From NCBI GenBank assembly GCA_949361645.1, contig OX442416.1, positions 3,525,629 to 3,589,628 of the forward strand: 64,000 bases of DNA. Reading direction: 5' to 3'. The stretch is from Spongilla lacustris (lineage: Eukaryota > Porifera > Demospongiae > Spongillida > Spongillidae). This document shows, piece after piece, positions 48,139-58,460 of this stretch. Positions within the stretch are counted from its first letter, which is position 1; the number at the start of each line of letters is the position of its first letter. Under the pieces are notes generated by a model. It was not told the DNA's origin and made no database searches. It was given only the letters and a program-made list of their open reading frames with translations. A program made the position numbers and the translations under genes.

Positions 48139-48425
48139 TGAAATTCATTTGAGTTAATTTCAATGTTGTCCGCCATCTTGGTGCTCAAGTTACTATAGAA
48201 CAGTATTTACAGTTTTTATTATTATTTTTTATGCGCGTTTTGGGTCTTGTAATACTTTTATATTCTTACCATGGAATACTGGCAGTGCCTACTGTAAAAA
48301 TAAAATAAAACCAGACTAACTGTGAACGTATAGTAATAATTTGCGTTGCCCATACCGTCCTATAGTAACTTGAGCACCCAGATGGCGTACAACATTGAAT
48401 TTTAATATCAATGAATTCATTAAAT
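48139..48425. mobile_element. ~290-bp inverted-repeat (MITE-like) element
   Basis: The left arm contains GCCATCTTGGTGCTCAAGTT followed by ACTATAG. The right arm has the reverse complement (TATAGTAACTTGAGCACCCA). The arms are about 60 bp and the centre is AT-rich. Borders are approximate and no target duplication was established. Confidence 0.6.
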
Positions 48426-48539
48426 CACGCGATGAAAAGGGTCGATTGAGTCACTTTTCCCGGCAAACATGCTGCTCTCCTGCATTGTTTAAAATCAAAA
48501 TTACAATCAGTTGTCAGCCCTGTTACCAATGATCCCGAG

Positions 48540-48734
48540 ATGACACTTCAATATGAGCCCACCCCGCAATCCATTGGCCGTGCCTATAAGGCCCTATCAG
48601 AACTGGGGGGTTACTGCAAGAATGCCCAGGATCAGGACAGAAGGTTAGCAGAAAGCACGTTTTATGATGGAGAGCGATATGACGAAATTAAAGACGGACG
48701 GTTTAGCTATAGACAAATATTTTTCTATCTTTGA
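48540..48734 (+). CDS. Short ORF of unknown origin
   Basis: 64 codons starting MTLQYEPTPQSIGRAYKALS and continuing ELGGYCKNAQDQDRR. The composition looks protein-like and an upstream in-frame extension is possible, but no family is recognised and no splice partner was found. It could be an exon or a transposon remnant. Confidence 0.2.
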   Translation: MTLQYEPTPQSIGRAYKALSELGGYCKNAQDQDRRLAESTFYDGERYDEIKDGRFSYRQIFFYL

Positions 48735-49419
48735 ACTGAATGGTCAATACCCGCCTGGGTTTTCTAAAGGTGACAATCTTTCAAAGCAAAAGGTTGGCTA
48801 TCCGACCTTTATTACTGTGGTGGAACGTACATGTATAGTGTTTGAAATACATTACATTTTTAATGTCACTTTTATTGCTCGTGTGCGTACATACGCGGTC
48901 ATCCTGTTTTTTTTTTTTTTTTTTTTTTTTAATTTTCCCACATTGAATTTCAAACATGGTTTATATACTGTAAAAAATCAATTTGATTTGCTAGAAATAA
49001 ACATTATATTAACTAAAATCAAGACAATTACAACTACGCATAATTTTTCATTAGTGTATTTAAAAGATGCCGCAAGATATTATATAAATGTCATCTGTAA
49101 CTATATTTAGTGATACCTTTTTAATACTTCATGACGTTTGCTGATGTGCACATGTTGATTCTAGTTACATCTGGTGTAAAATAACGAAACTCTGCATGCG
49201 CCGTGCCGCGCATGCCAAAGCTTCGAATTCTGCATGCGCTATACATATGTGCATGGATTTAAAAATCAGTTATTTGATAAATAAATCATGCAACGCTAGA
49301 CGATAGGGACTGATACTTACAAATCCAACCTTTAAAAAGGGTCTGTCTCACGTGCCTGTTACTTCGAGAAGGTTCTATTGCAACTCCATAGTCTACCATT
49401 AATAATCAAAACCAATTTC

Positions 49420-50930
49420 TACACTTCTCCCCTCCTAATCCATAATGTTCCGGGGGACGGTGAGGACGAGTAGAGCATATGGGCGGAAGAGGGGCAGCTT
49501 CAAGACCGGCCCTGTTCGACTTCTGCAATGGGATGGGATGGTGCCTGTGGTAAATCAGTTTGTCTGTCTGCAGTTGTGACAATGGTTGGCAGAGGGTCCA
49601 ACTCTGGGCTGCATAAATGCTCCAGCTGCAGAGTCCTTCTCTCACCTAGCAATCCACTCTTTGACATGGTGAACATGATAACGGTTTCTGTGTGCCATCC
49701 TCAATTTTACAATCAGTGTCAATAGACCCCAGCAGGACTGACAGCAGTTACTTTTCCCGGTATTAATTTTGGTACCTCTCTGTGATTTAGGGTATGCATA
49801 CAGTTGTCTTGTGTGTACATGTATGTTATGATTCTCCCTTCAGGAAAAATAAAATCCAAGTGCGAGCGCAGTTTTCTCCCCAACAACAACTCAGCAGGCG
49901 ATCTTCCTGTGGTAGAATGGGAGTGATATCCAGTACTGGAAGAGGAAAACGAGATAAGCATGTGTCAATATCTCCTGATGTCTTCCTTTAAAAAGCATTT
50001 TTTTTACTGTTTGCACTGCTCGTTCAGCCAATCCATTTGTGGCTGGGTGGTAGGGAGTACTTCTAACATGTCTGAATCCATTATGTTTGGGGCGTACCTG
50101 TGTTGTCAGACACCAAAACTCTGGGAGACCATGAACTGCAAATACTTGTCTGAGCACTAGTATGGCCTGCTGGGAAGATGTGGAGGAAACAACAGCCATC
50201 TCCAACCATTTGGAGTGAGCATCCACAATTTAAAAAAAGGATTTTATACCCAGAAAAGGGCCACAAAAATCAACACGTATGCGAGACCAGTGTTTTGTAG
50301 GTCACTCCAAATGATGCAGTAGGGACTTAGGTAGGGACCTACTATTTACTTGGCAAGCTTCACACCATTTCACCTTTGATTCAAATTCAGCATCAGGTCC
50401 TGGCCACCGCACCACACTCCTGGCCAGAGATTTCATTAGAGATACACCTGGCTGGGCCCTGGATCGTGAAGGATCTTGATTATTGGTGCCCTTCCAGGTG
50501 GATGATATCCCCAAAGGATACACCCATCTTCCACACTTAGTTCACTTTTTCGGCATTCGTAAGGCTTAATTGTAAACATCTGTTGTCTCCATTCATTCTT
50601 ATCATCGGGTCTTTGTGTATCCAATGTCGAATAGATGTAGCTGTAACCACTGAGCTCATGCCAGAGATGAGTATTGTATCCCCAGGTGTAGGGACATCTT
50701 TGGGTTCTATAGCTAGCTCCACTAAAGGCAATCTACTTAACCCATCAGCATTGCCTTGATTCTTGCCTACTCTGAACACCGTCTGGTAGTTGTATGCACT
50801 CAAGAGTTAAGTGTCGAGTGACCATCATTGAATCCTGGAAGATGGAGTGGTTTGTGATGGATATGAGCACACAACAAACGGTCTACCACAGAGGTACATG
50901 TACTGGTGAAACTTCAAGTAGGGTGTGTAA
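49420..50930 (-). pseudogene. Ty3/Gypsy RNase H-integrase fragment
   Basis: From high to low coordinates: an RNase H tail (AYNYQTVFRVGKNQGNADGL, 50803 down), an integrase N-terminal zinc region (WCEACQ, about 50370), a core with MDAHSKWLE at the first catalytic Asp and HPATNGLAERAVQTVKKM at the catalytic Glu (50226-49990), a C-terminal part (TGRSPAELLLGRKLRS, about 49900), and an end RPPEHYGLGG near 49440. A purine-rich tract (complement of CACTTCTCCCCTCCTA, about 49420) marks the probable 3' LTR border. Frameshifts separate the pieces. It is a different lineage from the 17-20 kb copy. Confidence 0.8.
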
Positions 50931-51629
50931 CTGGTTATCAGGTTATTCGGATATTCACAAAAACCTATCCGTTCGAATAGTAATTTAGCATTACTCGGAA
51001 AAATCGATTATTGGATTTGTTCTATTCGAAATAACCGGTTTGTGCATCTCCATTCGGAGGTACTTAAGTATTCGTCGTCCGCATGGACAATTCGGCCATT
51101 ATTCGAATACATTTTTATGACGATATCCGGATACGCGTTTACGATATTACATGTACAACAATAATTACTTCTAATCTCGCTTCTAATAAACGTCACTATA
51201 ATTTTAAATATATACGTGGGAACGAGATCAAATACATGTACGGGCAGTAATTCGAACTGCATGTACATCAACATGTAGCCAAAAGAGATCTCCCTCTTAA
51301 GTTAGTTCGCTCAATGCATTTCGAACGAGCTGGTTTCTTGCATCGTACTTAGGCCTACTTAGTTTTTTTTTTTTTTAATTTTTTTAATCGCATAATGTAT
51401 AATACTTTTAAAAAAAAATTTACGTACCAAAAATAACCATATAAAAATACATTAGACACACGATAATGATCGGATAAATGACGGATAGGATTTCAAAGTT
51501 CAATTGGAGATCCTTCTTTCTGAGCAGGAGAGATCGATGGCCTCATTGAACATGTTTGTTGGTGTGTGATACGAGGACCTTGAGCCTTTGGTTGGGTGGG
51601 TCCGCATAAATAATTGATGAAGGGAAGGG

Positions 51630-52085
51630 GCCGGGCGCGCGCGAAGTGCGCGAAAATCTTTGTGGTGCGCATTCTAATTTGTCGACAGATTGTATATTGG
51701 AGACTAAGGCAATCAGCACCTGCCACTCCGTTACGTTCTGGTTTCCAGGCTATTGTATTTAAATGGCTGTGTTGATACATGCATGCGCTTTTCTTTGCTA
51801 CATTTGAGCCACTCAAAATTTACCATCACATTCCGGAAGTGACCTACTTCAAGCAGTGAACAGTGTGACATTGGCGCGCGAAAATATTTTTTGTGCACAT
51901 TCAATTTTTCCACAGATTGTACATTTATAGGGGGATTAAAAACGGAGGCAATCATAACCAATAAATGCGTTCCACTCTGTTAAGTTCTGGTTTCCAGGCT
52001 ATTGTGGTTTTGCGGATTAATATTTAAAGGGCTGCACGATACATGCGCCCGCTTAGTTTCTTTGCTATGTTAAAATATACCATCA
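51630..52085. repeat. Tandem direct duplication (~220-bp unit)
   Basis: Units near 51630-51830 and 51872-52085 share GCGCGCGAA.., CACAGATTGTA, GTTCTGGTTTCCAGGCTATT and ..GATACATGC, in the same order, with moderate divergence. No coding content. The neighbouring 50931-51629 stretch holds nothing I can assign. Confidence 0.75.
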
Positions 52086-52466
52086 TCTCTAAAAGCTTGC
52101 AGCAAGGTGCATTCAACTTTTGATGGGTACTAATACTAGCGCATGCACCAATCAAAATAACTGCGGAAAGAATCGCTCTAGCTTATACGTCCCCGGGTTA
52201 TAGCATTTTGGAATACATTTAGATTTACTCAGTTATACATGTAAATACCAGCTTACTACCCAAGCAGTTTTCAGAACTAAAATATAGTACTAACCAATTA
52301 ATAAGCAATAAGAATAAGCTGTTTAGCAATTGCAACTTCACGCCCGTTCACGGAGTGGAGTCAGTATAGACGCTAAACTCTCCGTATATAGAAATATATA
52401 GCTCACGTCCGCCGACTTATCCGACGCGTCATACGCTAATTATACATGAATTATATTCATATTCAG

Positions 52467-52519
52467 GTTCGAGGGGGGGGGGGGGGGGGTCCAACCCCTG
52501 GAACCCTGCATCCGCCACT
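52467..52519. mobile_element. Solo end of a G-tract DNA element
   Basis: On the minus strand it reads CAGTGGCGGATGCAGGGTTC and then CCAGGGG before a C run. Ends of the same CAGTGGCGGAT type occur at 54369. The partner end was not found. Confidence 0.5.
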
Positions 52520-53119
52520 GCACTTACTTGTAGCTCTCCCGCCTGTTTCACCATGGGGAGAAAAAAAGTTCTGAGATCTACTGATCCCATCCACGTCTTA
52601 CATGCATGTATACTTCCTGCTCGCACCATTCCATCGTGCTATTAACATTAATTAACTTGAACTAGGCATATTTGTTATTTGCATGAGGGTGCAAATTAGC
52701 TGTAGACCAAATGAAGTTGCATTTATCACTGACCAACAAAATTGGTGACGGAGAGAATGATACTGACATGTACAGTGTACATGTCGGTCTATCCTTGCAA
52801 AATCCAGCTGGCCTAGGCCCTAGCTGAACCCTTGTGTGCTGCCATACATGTATATATCCTGTGTCATTAAAGACCTATATTAAAAGCGAAAAAAAATTGA
52901 TGACAAACGTGCCATTAACATATTAACTCTTTGCATTACAAATGCATACATGTATGTACACTACACAATAAGTAAAAACATACATGTACTCTAACATCAT
53001 GTACTACACTCTAGCTCATCGTCTAATGTAGCTAGCCTCTAGATACTATACATTGTGTACTCTAACTAGATATATTCTATACAATGTTGTCGTCAAGTCC
53101 TCTTAAATCTTGCAATGTG

Positions 53120-53221
53120 TCAAACGTTTCCGATTGTCTCAACAGCACCTGCTCCCATCAAAGCCTGTTCTACATCATGTTGACGGTTAAGACTTGCCCA
53201 ATACAGTGGCGTTTTTTTGTT
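53120..53221 (-). CDS. Gene C last ANK exon with stop
   Basis: The acceptor catgcag is followed by NKKTPLYWASLNRQHDVEQA then LMGAGAVETIGNV and TGA (53120-53122). It is 33 codons plus stop and the frame is phase 0. It closes the minus-strand series at 58.4, 57.6 and 56.5 kb. The foldback and other elements lie in the intron upstream of it. Confidence 0.8.
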   Translation of the reverse strand, partial: NKKTPLYWASLNRQHDVEQALMGAGAVETIGNV

Positions 53222-53336
53222 CTGCATGGTAAGGAACAATTCAAATGTACACTTTACATGCTGGTATGTGTAAGATGCATCTCAATGTACATGTATGGCA
53301 ATAACAGCAAAAGAGAATGGATAGCAGGTGGGTAAC

Positions 53337-53515
53337 CTAGGCAAAAAGGATATAAAAATAAATGTTGTGATGTAAGATTTGTGAGTACAGAACCATGCAG
53401 TTAAGGAAACAAGGGGTTATGGATATAATTTTGTTTAGAAAATTATTCAGATACATGCTAAATGTAGATGTGGAATTGCTAAAGTAATATCTATAATCCC
53501 TTGTTTCCAACCAAA
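53337..53515. mobile_element. Hairpin MITE related to the Helitron-like 3' arms
   Basis: The left arm has AAAAAGGATATAAAAA.. and GGAAACAAGGGGTTATGGAT. The right arm has ATAATCCCTTGTTTCC. The loop is AT-rich. It is diverged from the 5456-5732 arms. Confidence 0.5.
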
Positions 53516-53578
53516 AAAAAAAAACAAACTTGTGTGCAGCGGCAGATAAGGGGGGGGGGAGGGGGGCACTCCGAGCAC

Positions 53579-53581
<3 letters not shown>

Positions 53582-53612
<31 letters not shown>
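53582..53612. repeat. Poly-C tract (31 C)
   Basis: A C run follows GCACGTG and precedes a short poly-A. It lies opposite a G-rich stretch at 53550-53567, so the pair can fold as G/C arms. Confidence 0.85.
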
Positions 53613-53622
<10 letters not shown>

Positions 53623-53867
53623 AACAAAGGCTTTATTTTTCTTGCCATATAACTTTATTTAGCCGATATACATTCATACAACAACAGCGTGTGCGCGTAT
53701 TTACGATACGCACCGAAATAGATCATCAATTATTTATTACCGATGGCCGATGACAGCACGATTTGAAGGGGTTGAATGTGAGGAAAAAATCATGCAGGCC
53801 CTCCAGGCTATTATCAGTACTAATGATATACGTTTGGAACATTATCGGCGAAATATCGGCGCTTTGA

Positions 53868-54645
53868 GCACATATAGGCTGAGCTCTTGATATGTGGCTC
53901 CCCAGACTCGATCTGTTTTTTGAAAAAGTGCAATTGTTGCGTACCTTTGGAGACACAAAAGCGTTGGCTTCTGAGGCTTGGCCCCAGACCCCGGTTGTGG
54001 AGCTTACAGCGCTCACCTATACCCCCTGGCTGGGCGGGAGGGGTGCCCCGTGCCCCCTCTAGATCCGCCGCTATAATGTGGGTTTCTATGTGCTTATTCA
54101 GAAAGATCCCTTTTAAATAACTGAGTTGTAAGTGTACAAGATATAAATTTGTGATGTAGGACTTGAGCTATTTTTCGTCATAATAACAACCAATAGCAGC
54201 CATATGCATTTATTAACATATCTTAGACTGACCAGTTCAAGGGCAAAGAAGCTTAAATCACTAGTTTTCACGTCACAATGCGTATATATGTACTAATCAA
54301 CCCGGCAAAAGGACCATTATAGACAGTTTTATACCCAATAGGAAGTGTTGTTTTCAACAGACAGCCTTCAGTGGCGGATCCAGGATTTGGGGGGGGGGGG
54401 GGGGGCACCGGCGAGGGGTGGGGCGAAGTAGTAGGCGGGGCCGCCCCGGGGAGGGTGCGGGAGGGGGGCACCCCTCCCGCCCAGCAAGGGGGATGTGGGG
54501 GAGTGCTGTAAGCTCCCCCGGAGCCCCAGAAGCCAACGCTTTTTGCGTACAAACCCCCCCAAAACTGCACTAAAAATGTAATTACTGATCGAGGCTGGGA
54601 GCGAAAGATCAAGAGCTCAGCCGCTATATGTTCAATGCGCCGATG
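53868..54645. repeat. Inverted pair of one repeat family (53868-54078 and 54368-54645)
   Basis: The complement of the left member reads GCGGCGGATCTAGAGGGGGC.., then CTGTAAGCTCC, AGAAGCCAACGCTTTT and CAAGAGCTCAGCC. The right member has the same words in the same order, starting CAGTGGCGGATCCAGGATTT plus a G run. The two were inserted in opposite directions ~290 bp apart, or form a large inverted element. Foldback copy 1 begins 7 bp after the right member. Confidence 0.75.
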
Positions 54646-54651
54646 CATCAC

Positions 54652-55506
54652 TACGGTGGCCCGGTAGGTCGCGCACTAAGACAGTTGCGCCACGCACTAC
54701 TTGAAGTTTGCACCGCGCACTAGTTGAGGTTTGCACCGTGCACAGCGCACTAGTTGCGATTTGCACCGTGCACAGCGCACTAGTTGCGATTTGCACCGCG
54801 CACTAGTTGAGATTTGCACCGCGCACTAGTTGAGGTTTGCACCGCGCACTAGTCCGGGTTTGCACCGCGCACTAATTGAGGTTTGCACAGCGCACTAGTT
54901 GAGATTTGCACTGCGCACTGACTATGGGATGGCGAATTGTTTGGTTACGTCACTATCTATTAAAGCGGCTATTAACAAACAGTTCGAAGTTGTAATGTTC
55001 TCATGCTGCACCGAAACGATCCAGAGGTCTTTCTTTGCCTCCAATATACTAGTTGGGCGTAGCCTGACCTTCGCGTTTTGGCGGAAGGTCGGGTATCTAA
55101 TCAAGCCTATACCAGGTACACATACCCGACCTTCCGCCAAAACGCGAAGGTCAGGCTACGCCCAACTAGTATATTGGAGGCAAAGAAAGACCTCTGGATC
55201 GTTTCGGTGCAGCATGAGAACATTACAACTTCGAACTGTTTGTTAATAGCCGCTTTAATAGATAGTGACGTAACCAAACAATTCGCCATCCCATAGTCAG
55301 TGCGCAGTGCAAATCTCAACTAGTGCGCTGTGCAAACCTCAACTAGTGCTGGGTGCAAACCTCAATTAGTGCGCGGTGCAAACCCGGACTAGTGCGCGGT
55401 GCAAACCTCAACTAGTGCGCGGTGCAAATCTCAACTAGTGCGCGGTGCAAACTTCAAGTAGTGCGTGGCGCAACTGTCTTAGTGCGCGACCTACCGGGCC
55501 ACCGTA
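54652..55506. mobile_element. Foldback element, copy 1 (855 bp)
   Basis: The ends are TACGGTGGCCCGGTAGGTCG and its exact complement, and the flanks are identical CATCAC hexamers (54646-54651, 55507-55512). Each arm has an outer part of ~24-bp tandem units (core GCGCACTAGTTGAG(A/G)TTTGC) and an inner unique part of about 190 bp starting GACTATGGGATGGCGAAT. The inner arms are perfectly complementary over long stretches around a ~27-bp loop (about 55099-55125). The left array has more units than the right. Long terminal repeats built of short tandem units are the hallmark of foldback transposons. The ORFs inside are mirror images and not genes. Confidence 0.93.
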
Positions 55507-55969
55507 CATCACCGTTGATAGCACATGTACTGAAGTTGAACTCACCGTTTTTATTCGTTTAGAAAATATTGAAATACTACCGTTTTCATATGGTCACATG
55601 ACGCGTGGGCGTTAATTGCTTTATTTGCCTCCACGGAAATACATGTATATGGGCTAATTTTGCGGTTATGCTCGGTTTTTGATACTTTTCGATATGCTCC
55701 CTATAGAGGGAAAATTGAATAACATACGCTAAACGGCCGGCTAATGTAACATACCTTGTGCCTGTACTTCTATTGTAGAGCCGAATGCCATTACGTCACG
55801 CGATAAAACAATCATATTCATACTTGGCCCTGACCCATGCATCATTATGTACGTAGCGTACGCGTATAGGCCATTTCTGTCGTAGCTATATCTCTGCGCT
55901 GCGTTTGCATATGTTTGCGTACACATAGTCGTACATGTACGTGTATACGTAGGGACGGGACCCTCGGGG

Positions 55970-56036
55970 GGGGGGGGGAAGGGGCCCGTTGTGCCCCCCC
56001 CCCCCCCTCCCCCCCCCCCCCTAGATCCGCTACTGG
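55970..56036. repeat. Poly-G/poly-C region with element end
   Basis: Runs of G and then C are followed by CTAGATCCGCTACTGG, the inverted form of the CAGTGGCGGATC-type end. It is probably a remnant of the same G-tract DNA element family. Confidence 0.6.
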
Positions 56037-56189
56037 CCTTTACCGAAAAATGTATGGCTCGCGTGACCCGTTTCCAATCCCTGTCTAGTAGTCTCGTACC
56101 CAGACCCAGATTTTCACAGTGGCGGATGGATTACATCACCGCTACGTGAAAAACAAGAGTTGAAGGATAAGGGAAGGTGAAATAGTCCT

Positions 56190-56325
56190 ATGCATACACA
56201 ATGTAATGCTCTACAATGTGTGCCGGCATTTTACCTTATCATTCAACCCTTGTTTCCCTGCTTTTTACACCACTATAATTGCCTTCTAATCCTAATTTTC
56301 TCATAGAGAATGATTTTTTTATATA
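56190..56325. mobile_element. Degenerate hairpin MITE (Helitron-like 3' arm family)
   Basis: It contains AACCCTTGTTTCCCTGCTTT, TTACACCACTATAATTGCCT and CTCATAGAGAATGATTTTTT, clearly homologous to the right arm at 5640-5732. The left arm is hard to recognise. Confidence 0.55.
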
Positions 56326-56478
56326 TTTGTCCCATTATGAGTATCCAGAAAGATTGCAAAAAATCTATTACATGTAAACAGCCAATGACAATGCTATGAC
56401 CTGGGATTTAGGAAGAAGTGCTGAAGGGGTGAGCAATTAACCTATGACATATGCACTTATTAAGAAGTAAGTACCAAC

Positions 56479-56577
56479 CTTATCGACACAGTTTACATTA
56501 GCTCCTGCTAGAATGAGTGCCTGCACTACAGCCAGGTGTCCATTTTTGCTTGCTGTTGCCAGTGGACTCCAACCATG
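56479..56577 (-). CDS. Gene C ANK exon (33 codons)
   Basis: It reads HGWSPLATASKNGHLAVVQA then LILAGANVNCVDK in 99 bp, acceptor atttcag and donor AAG|gttggt, phase 0. It is a full consensus repeat. Confidence 0.87.
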
Positions 56578-56740
56578 CTGAAATGCAAATAACATTACAT
56601 CAGGATGTGGGTGAGGGGTATTAGGAGTGGGAGGGCGCGAGAAAAAAAAAAACCTGATTAGAAGAGCAATGCCATCTCATGTGATGTTGAAACAAAACAA
56701 CTCGAGCATAAAACAAAAAAAAAAAATCAATCACATCAGT

Positions 56741-57030
56741 GAAGGAAGGAAAGGAGAAAATGGTAGAGGGAGAGAGTGGAAGGAGGGGTAAGGATGGGAG
56801 GGAGGGAGGAAAGGAAGGGAGGAAAATAAGTGGAAGGGAAGAAACGAAGCGAGGGAGGAAAGGAAGGGAGGGAGGAAAGGAAGGGTGGGAGGAAAGGAAC
56901 AAGGGAGGAACAGAAGGGTGGGAGGGAGGAGGAATGGAGGGAGGAAGGGAGGAAAGGAAGGGAAGGGAGGGAGGAAAGGAAGGGAAGGGAGGGAGGAAAG
57001 GAAAAGAGGTAACAGAGGAAATAGAAAAAG
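56741..57030. repeat. Purine-rich (GGA/AAGG) minisatellite
   Basis: About 290 bp of GGGAGGAAAGGAA-type repeats lie in a gene C intron. Long ORFs on both strands (Gly/Glu/Lys-rich, or Ser/Pro/Phe-rich) follow from composition only. Confidence 0.9.
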
Positions 57031-57563
57031 TCTAAAGACACACGAGGAGATACATGTATATGCATTGGGACAAAGCAAAGCTTGAAGTACATTAACAGCT
57101 AGGAACATACTAAACTAGGACATGAAGCATTGATAATGACCATGTTACTAAATGTATATACAAGTGTATGCATTTATCAATACACATACATGAGACGCAT
57201 TTTATAGGGCAAATGCCCATAACTTAAGAGGAAAGTATAGCAGTATGCAATATCATCATTCCCCATCCTCTAATCCATCATCTAAGCAGGCCCATCTTCT
57301 AACCACACTAACACGTTGCCCCACTAAGACACTCCATTTGTACAGCAGGAATGATCTAACAGTCATAGAGATTTCTGTTAACCGGTACTGGAGGATTGTA
57401 AAGTCATTTCTTTCAGCAGTAAAAACGATAAATATAAACCATCTGCACCTATGTTTTGTTACAGCTTGAAAATCACAATGGGCCTGAATGGGGGCACCCA
57501 AATGTGCATGTATTATGAACAAACTAGCTGAAGATTACAATGTTTGTGCACAATAAAAATCAC

Positions 57564-57677
57564 CTCATTTTTTTTGTTGAGGTCAGCACCTGCTTCAAAC
57601 AGTGTCTTCACTATTTCATGGTGTCCTTTAGAACTTGCTACCATTAATGGACTTATATCGTCATCATCTTCAGATGA
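57564..57677 (-). CDS. Gene C ANK exon with acidic N-terminal patch
   Basis: It reads SSEDDDDISPLMVASSKGHH then EIVKTLFEAGADLNKKNE in 38 codons. An SSEDDDD insertion replaces the usual short turn before the SPL start. The acceptor is ctatag and the donor GAG|gtgatt, phase 0. Confidence 0.83.
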
Positions 57678-58355
57678 CTATAGATAAAATATAAAATCTA
57701 TGCAATAGAACATGCATACAGTGTACAACCACATATATACACATCAAAACTGCATACACGCACAAGCACACATATAAATATACATACTGTAAATCAATCA
57801 TAGACACATGTACAATGTACATGCGCTATAGATGTTGTATAAAAATGTGATTGCCAGTGCATCAAGCTGAATTCTCATATGTGAAACATTTATTACTAAC
57901 AATAGTTACATGCTTTTTATAAACGTTTAACTGGAACAATGCTAAAATTTCATGATGAAGTCATAAATGCATGCAGGTGAATGTTGCAAGTCAGTATTGA
58001 GCAAAGCTGCCCTTATTGCCCTTCCAAAGTCCCCATTCCCTGTTTCCACAGTAATCACATGTACATATTAATGTATTTGCATTAATATATCTTATAACAG
58101 AGGCACATGACAGCAGCTACATAGAGTAAAAGAGAGAGTGTGATATTTCATCTGATTCTATCATGAAGAAGGGTTAATATGAGTAGATTTATAGGTAGCA
58201 ATGCTCATGCTGGCATACAAGCATACAAGCATACAGGTGCAAGTGCACTTATACAATACAGCATGCATACACTAAACATGAACCTAAGTGTCATGGAAAT
58301 GATAATTTTCATTGTGTGAATGTTTCGTGTGAGTAAGAGCAATTACTTCACTTAC

Positions 58356-58460
58356 TTTTTCACATATACACCTATTCACATCAGCACCTGCTCCTATCAA
58401 GGTCTTAACTACATCATGATGACCCTCCTGACATGCCACGTACAATGGAGTTATATCCCG
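58356..58460 (-). CDS. Gene C ANK exon (35 codons)
   Basis: It reads RDITPLYVACQEGHHDVVKT then LIGAGADVNRCICEK, acceptor taccag and donor AAA|gtaagt, phase 0. It is the most upstream gene C exon found; earlier exons and the start are not visible up to the right edge. Confidence 0.86.

Noticed and set aside
54268..54651. Pro-rich ORFs on the minus strand
   Set aside because: They are produced by the C-rich complement of a G-tract DNA element; three overlapping frames give similar low-complexity peptides.
54899..55319. ORFs of 70-115 codons inside the foldback arms
   Set aside because: The same peptides appear on both strands because the arms are inverted copies. There is no start context or homology, and they shift in copy 2.
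54660..55500. CRISPR-like array of 24-bp repeats
   Set aside because: The units are contiguous with no spacers, occur as inverted arms of a palindrome with target duplications, and the DNA is animal.
56731..57108. Ser/Pro/Phe-rich and Gly/Glu/Lys-rich ORFs on both strands
   Set aside because: They come from a purine-rich minisatellite without stop codons by composition; there is no conserved start or domain.
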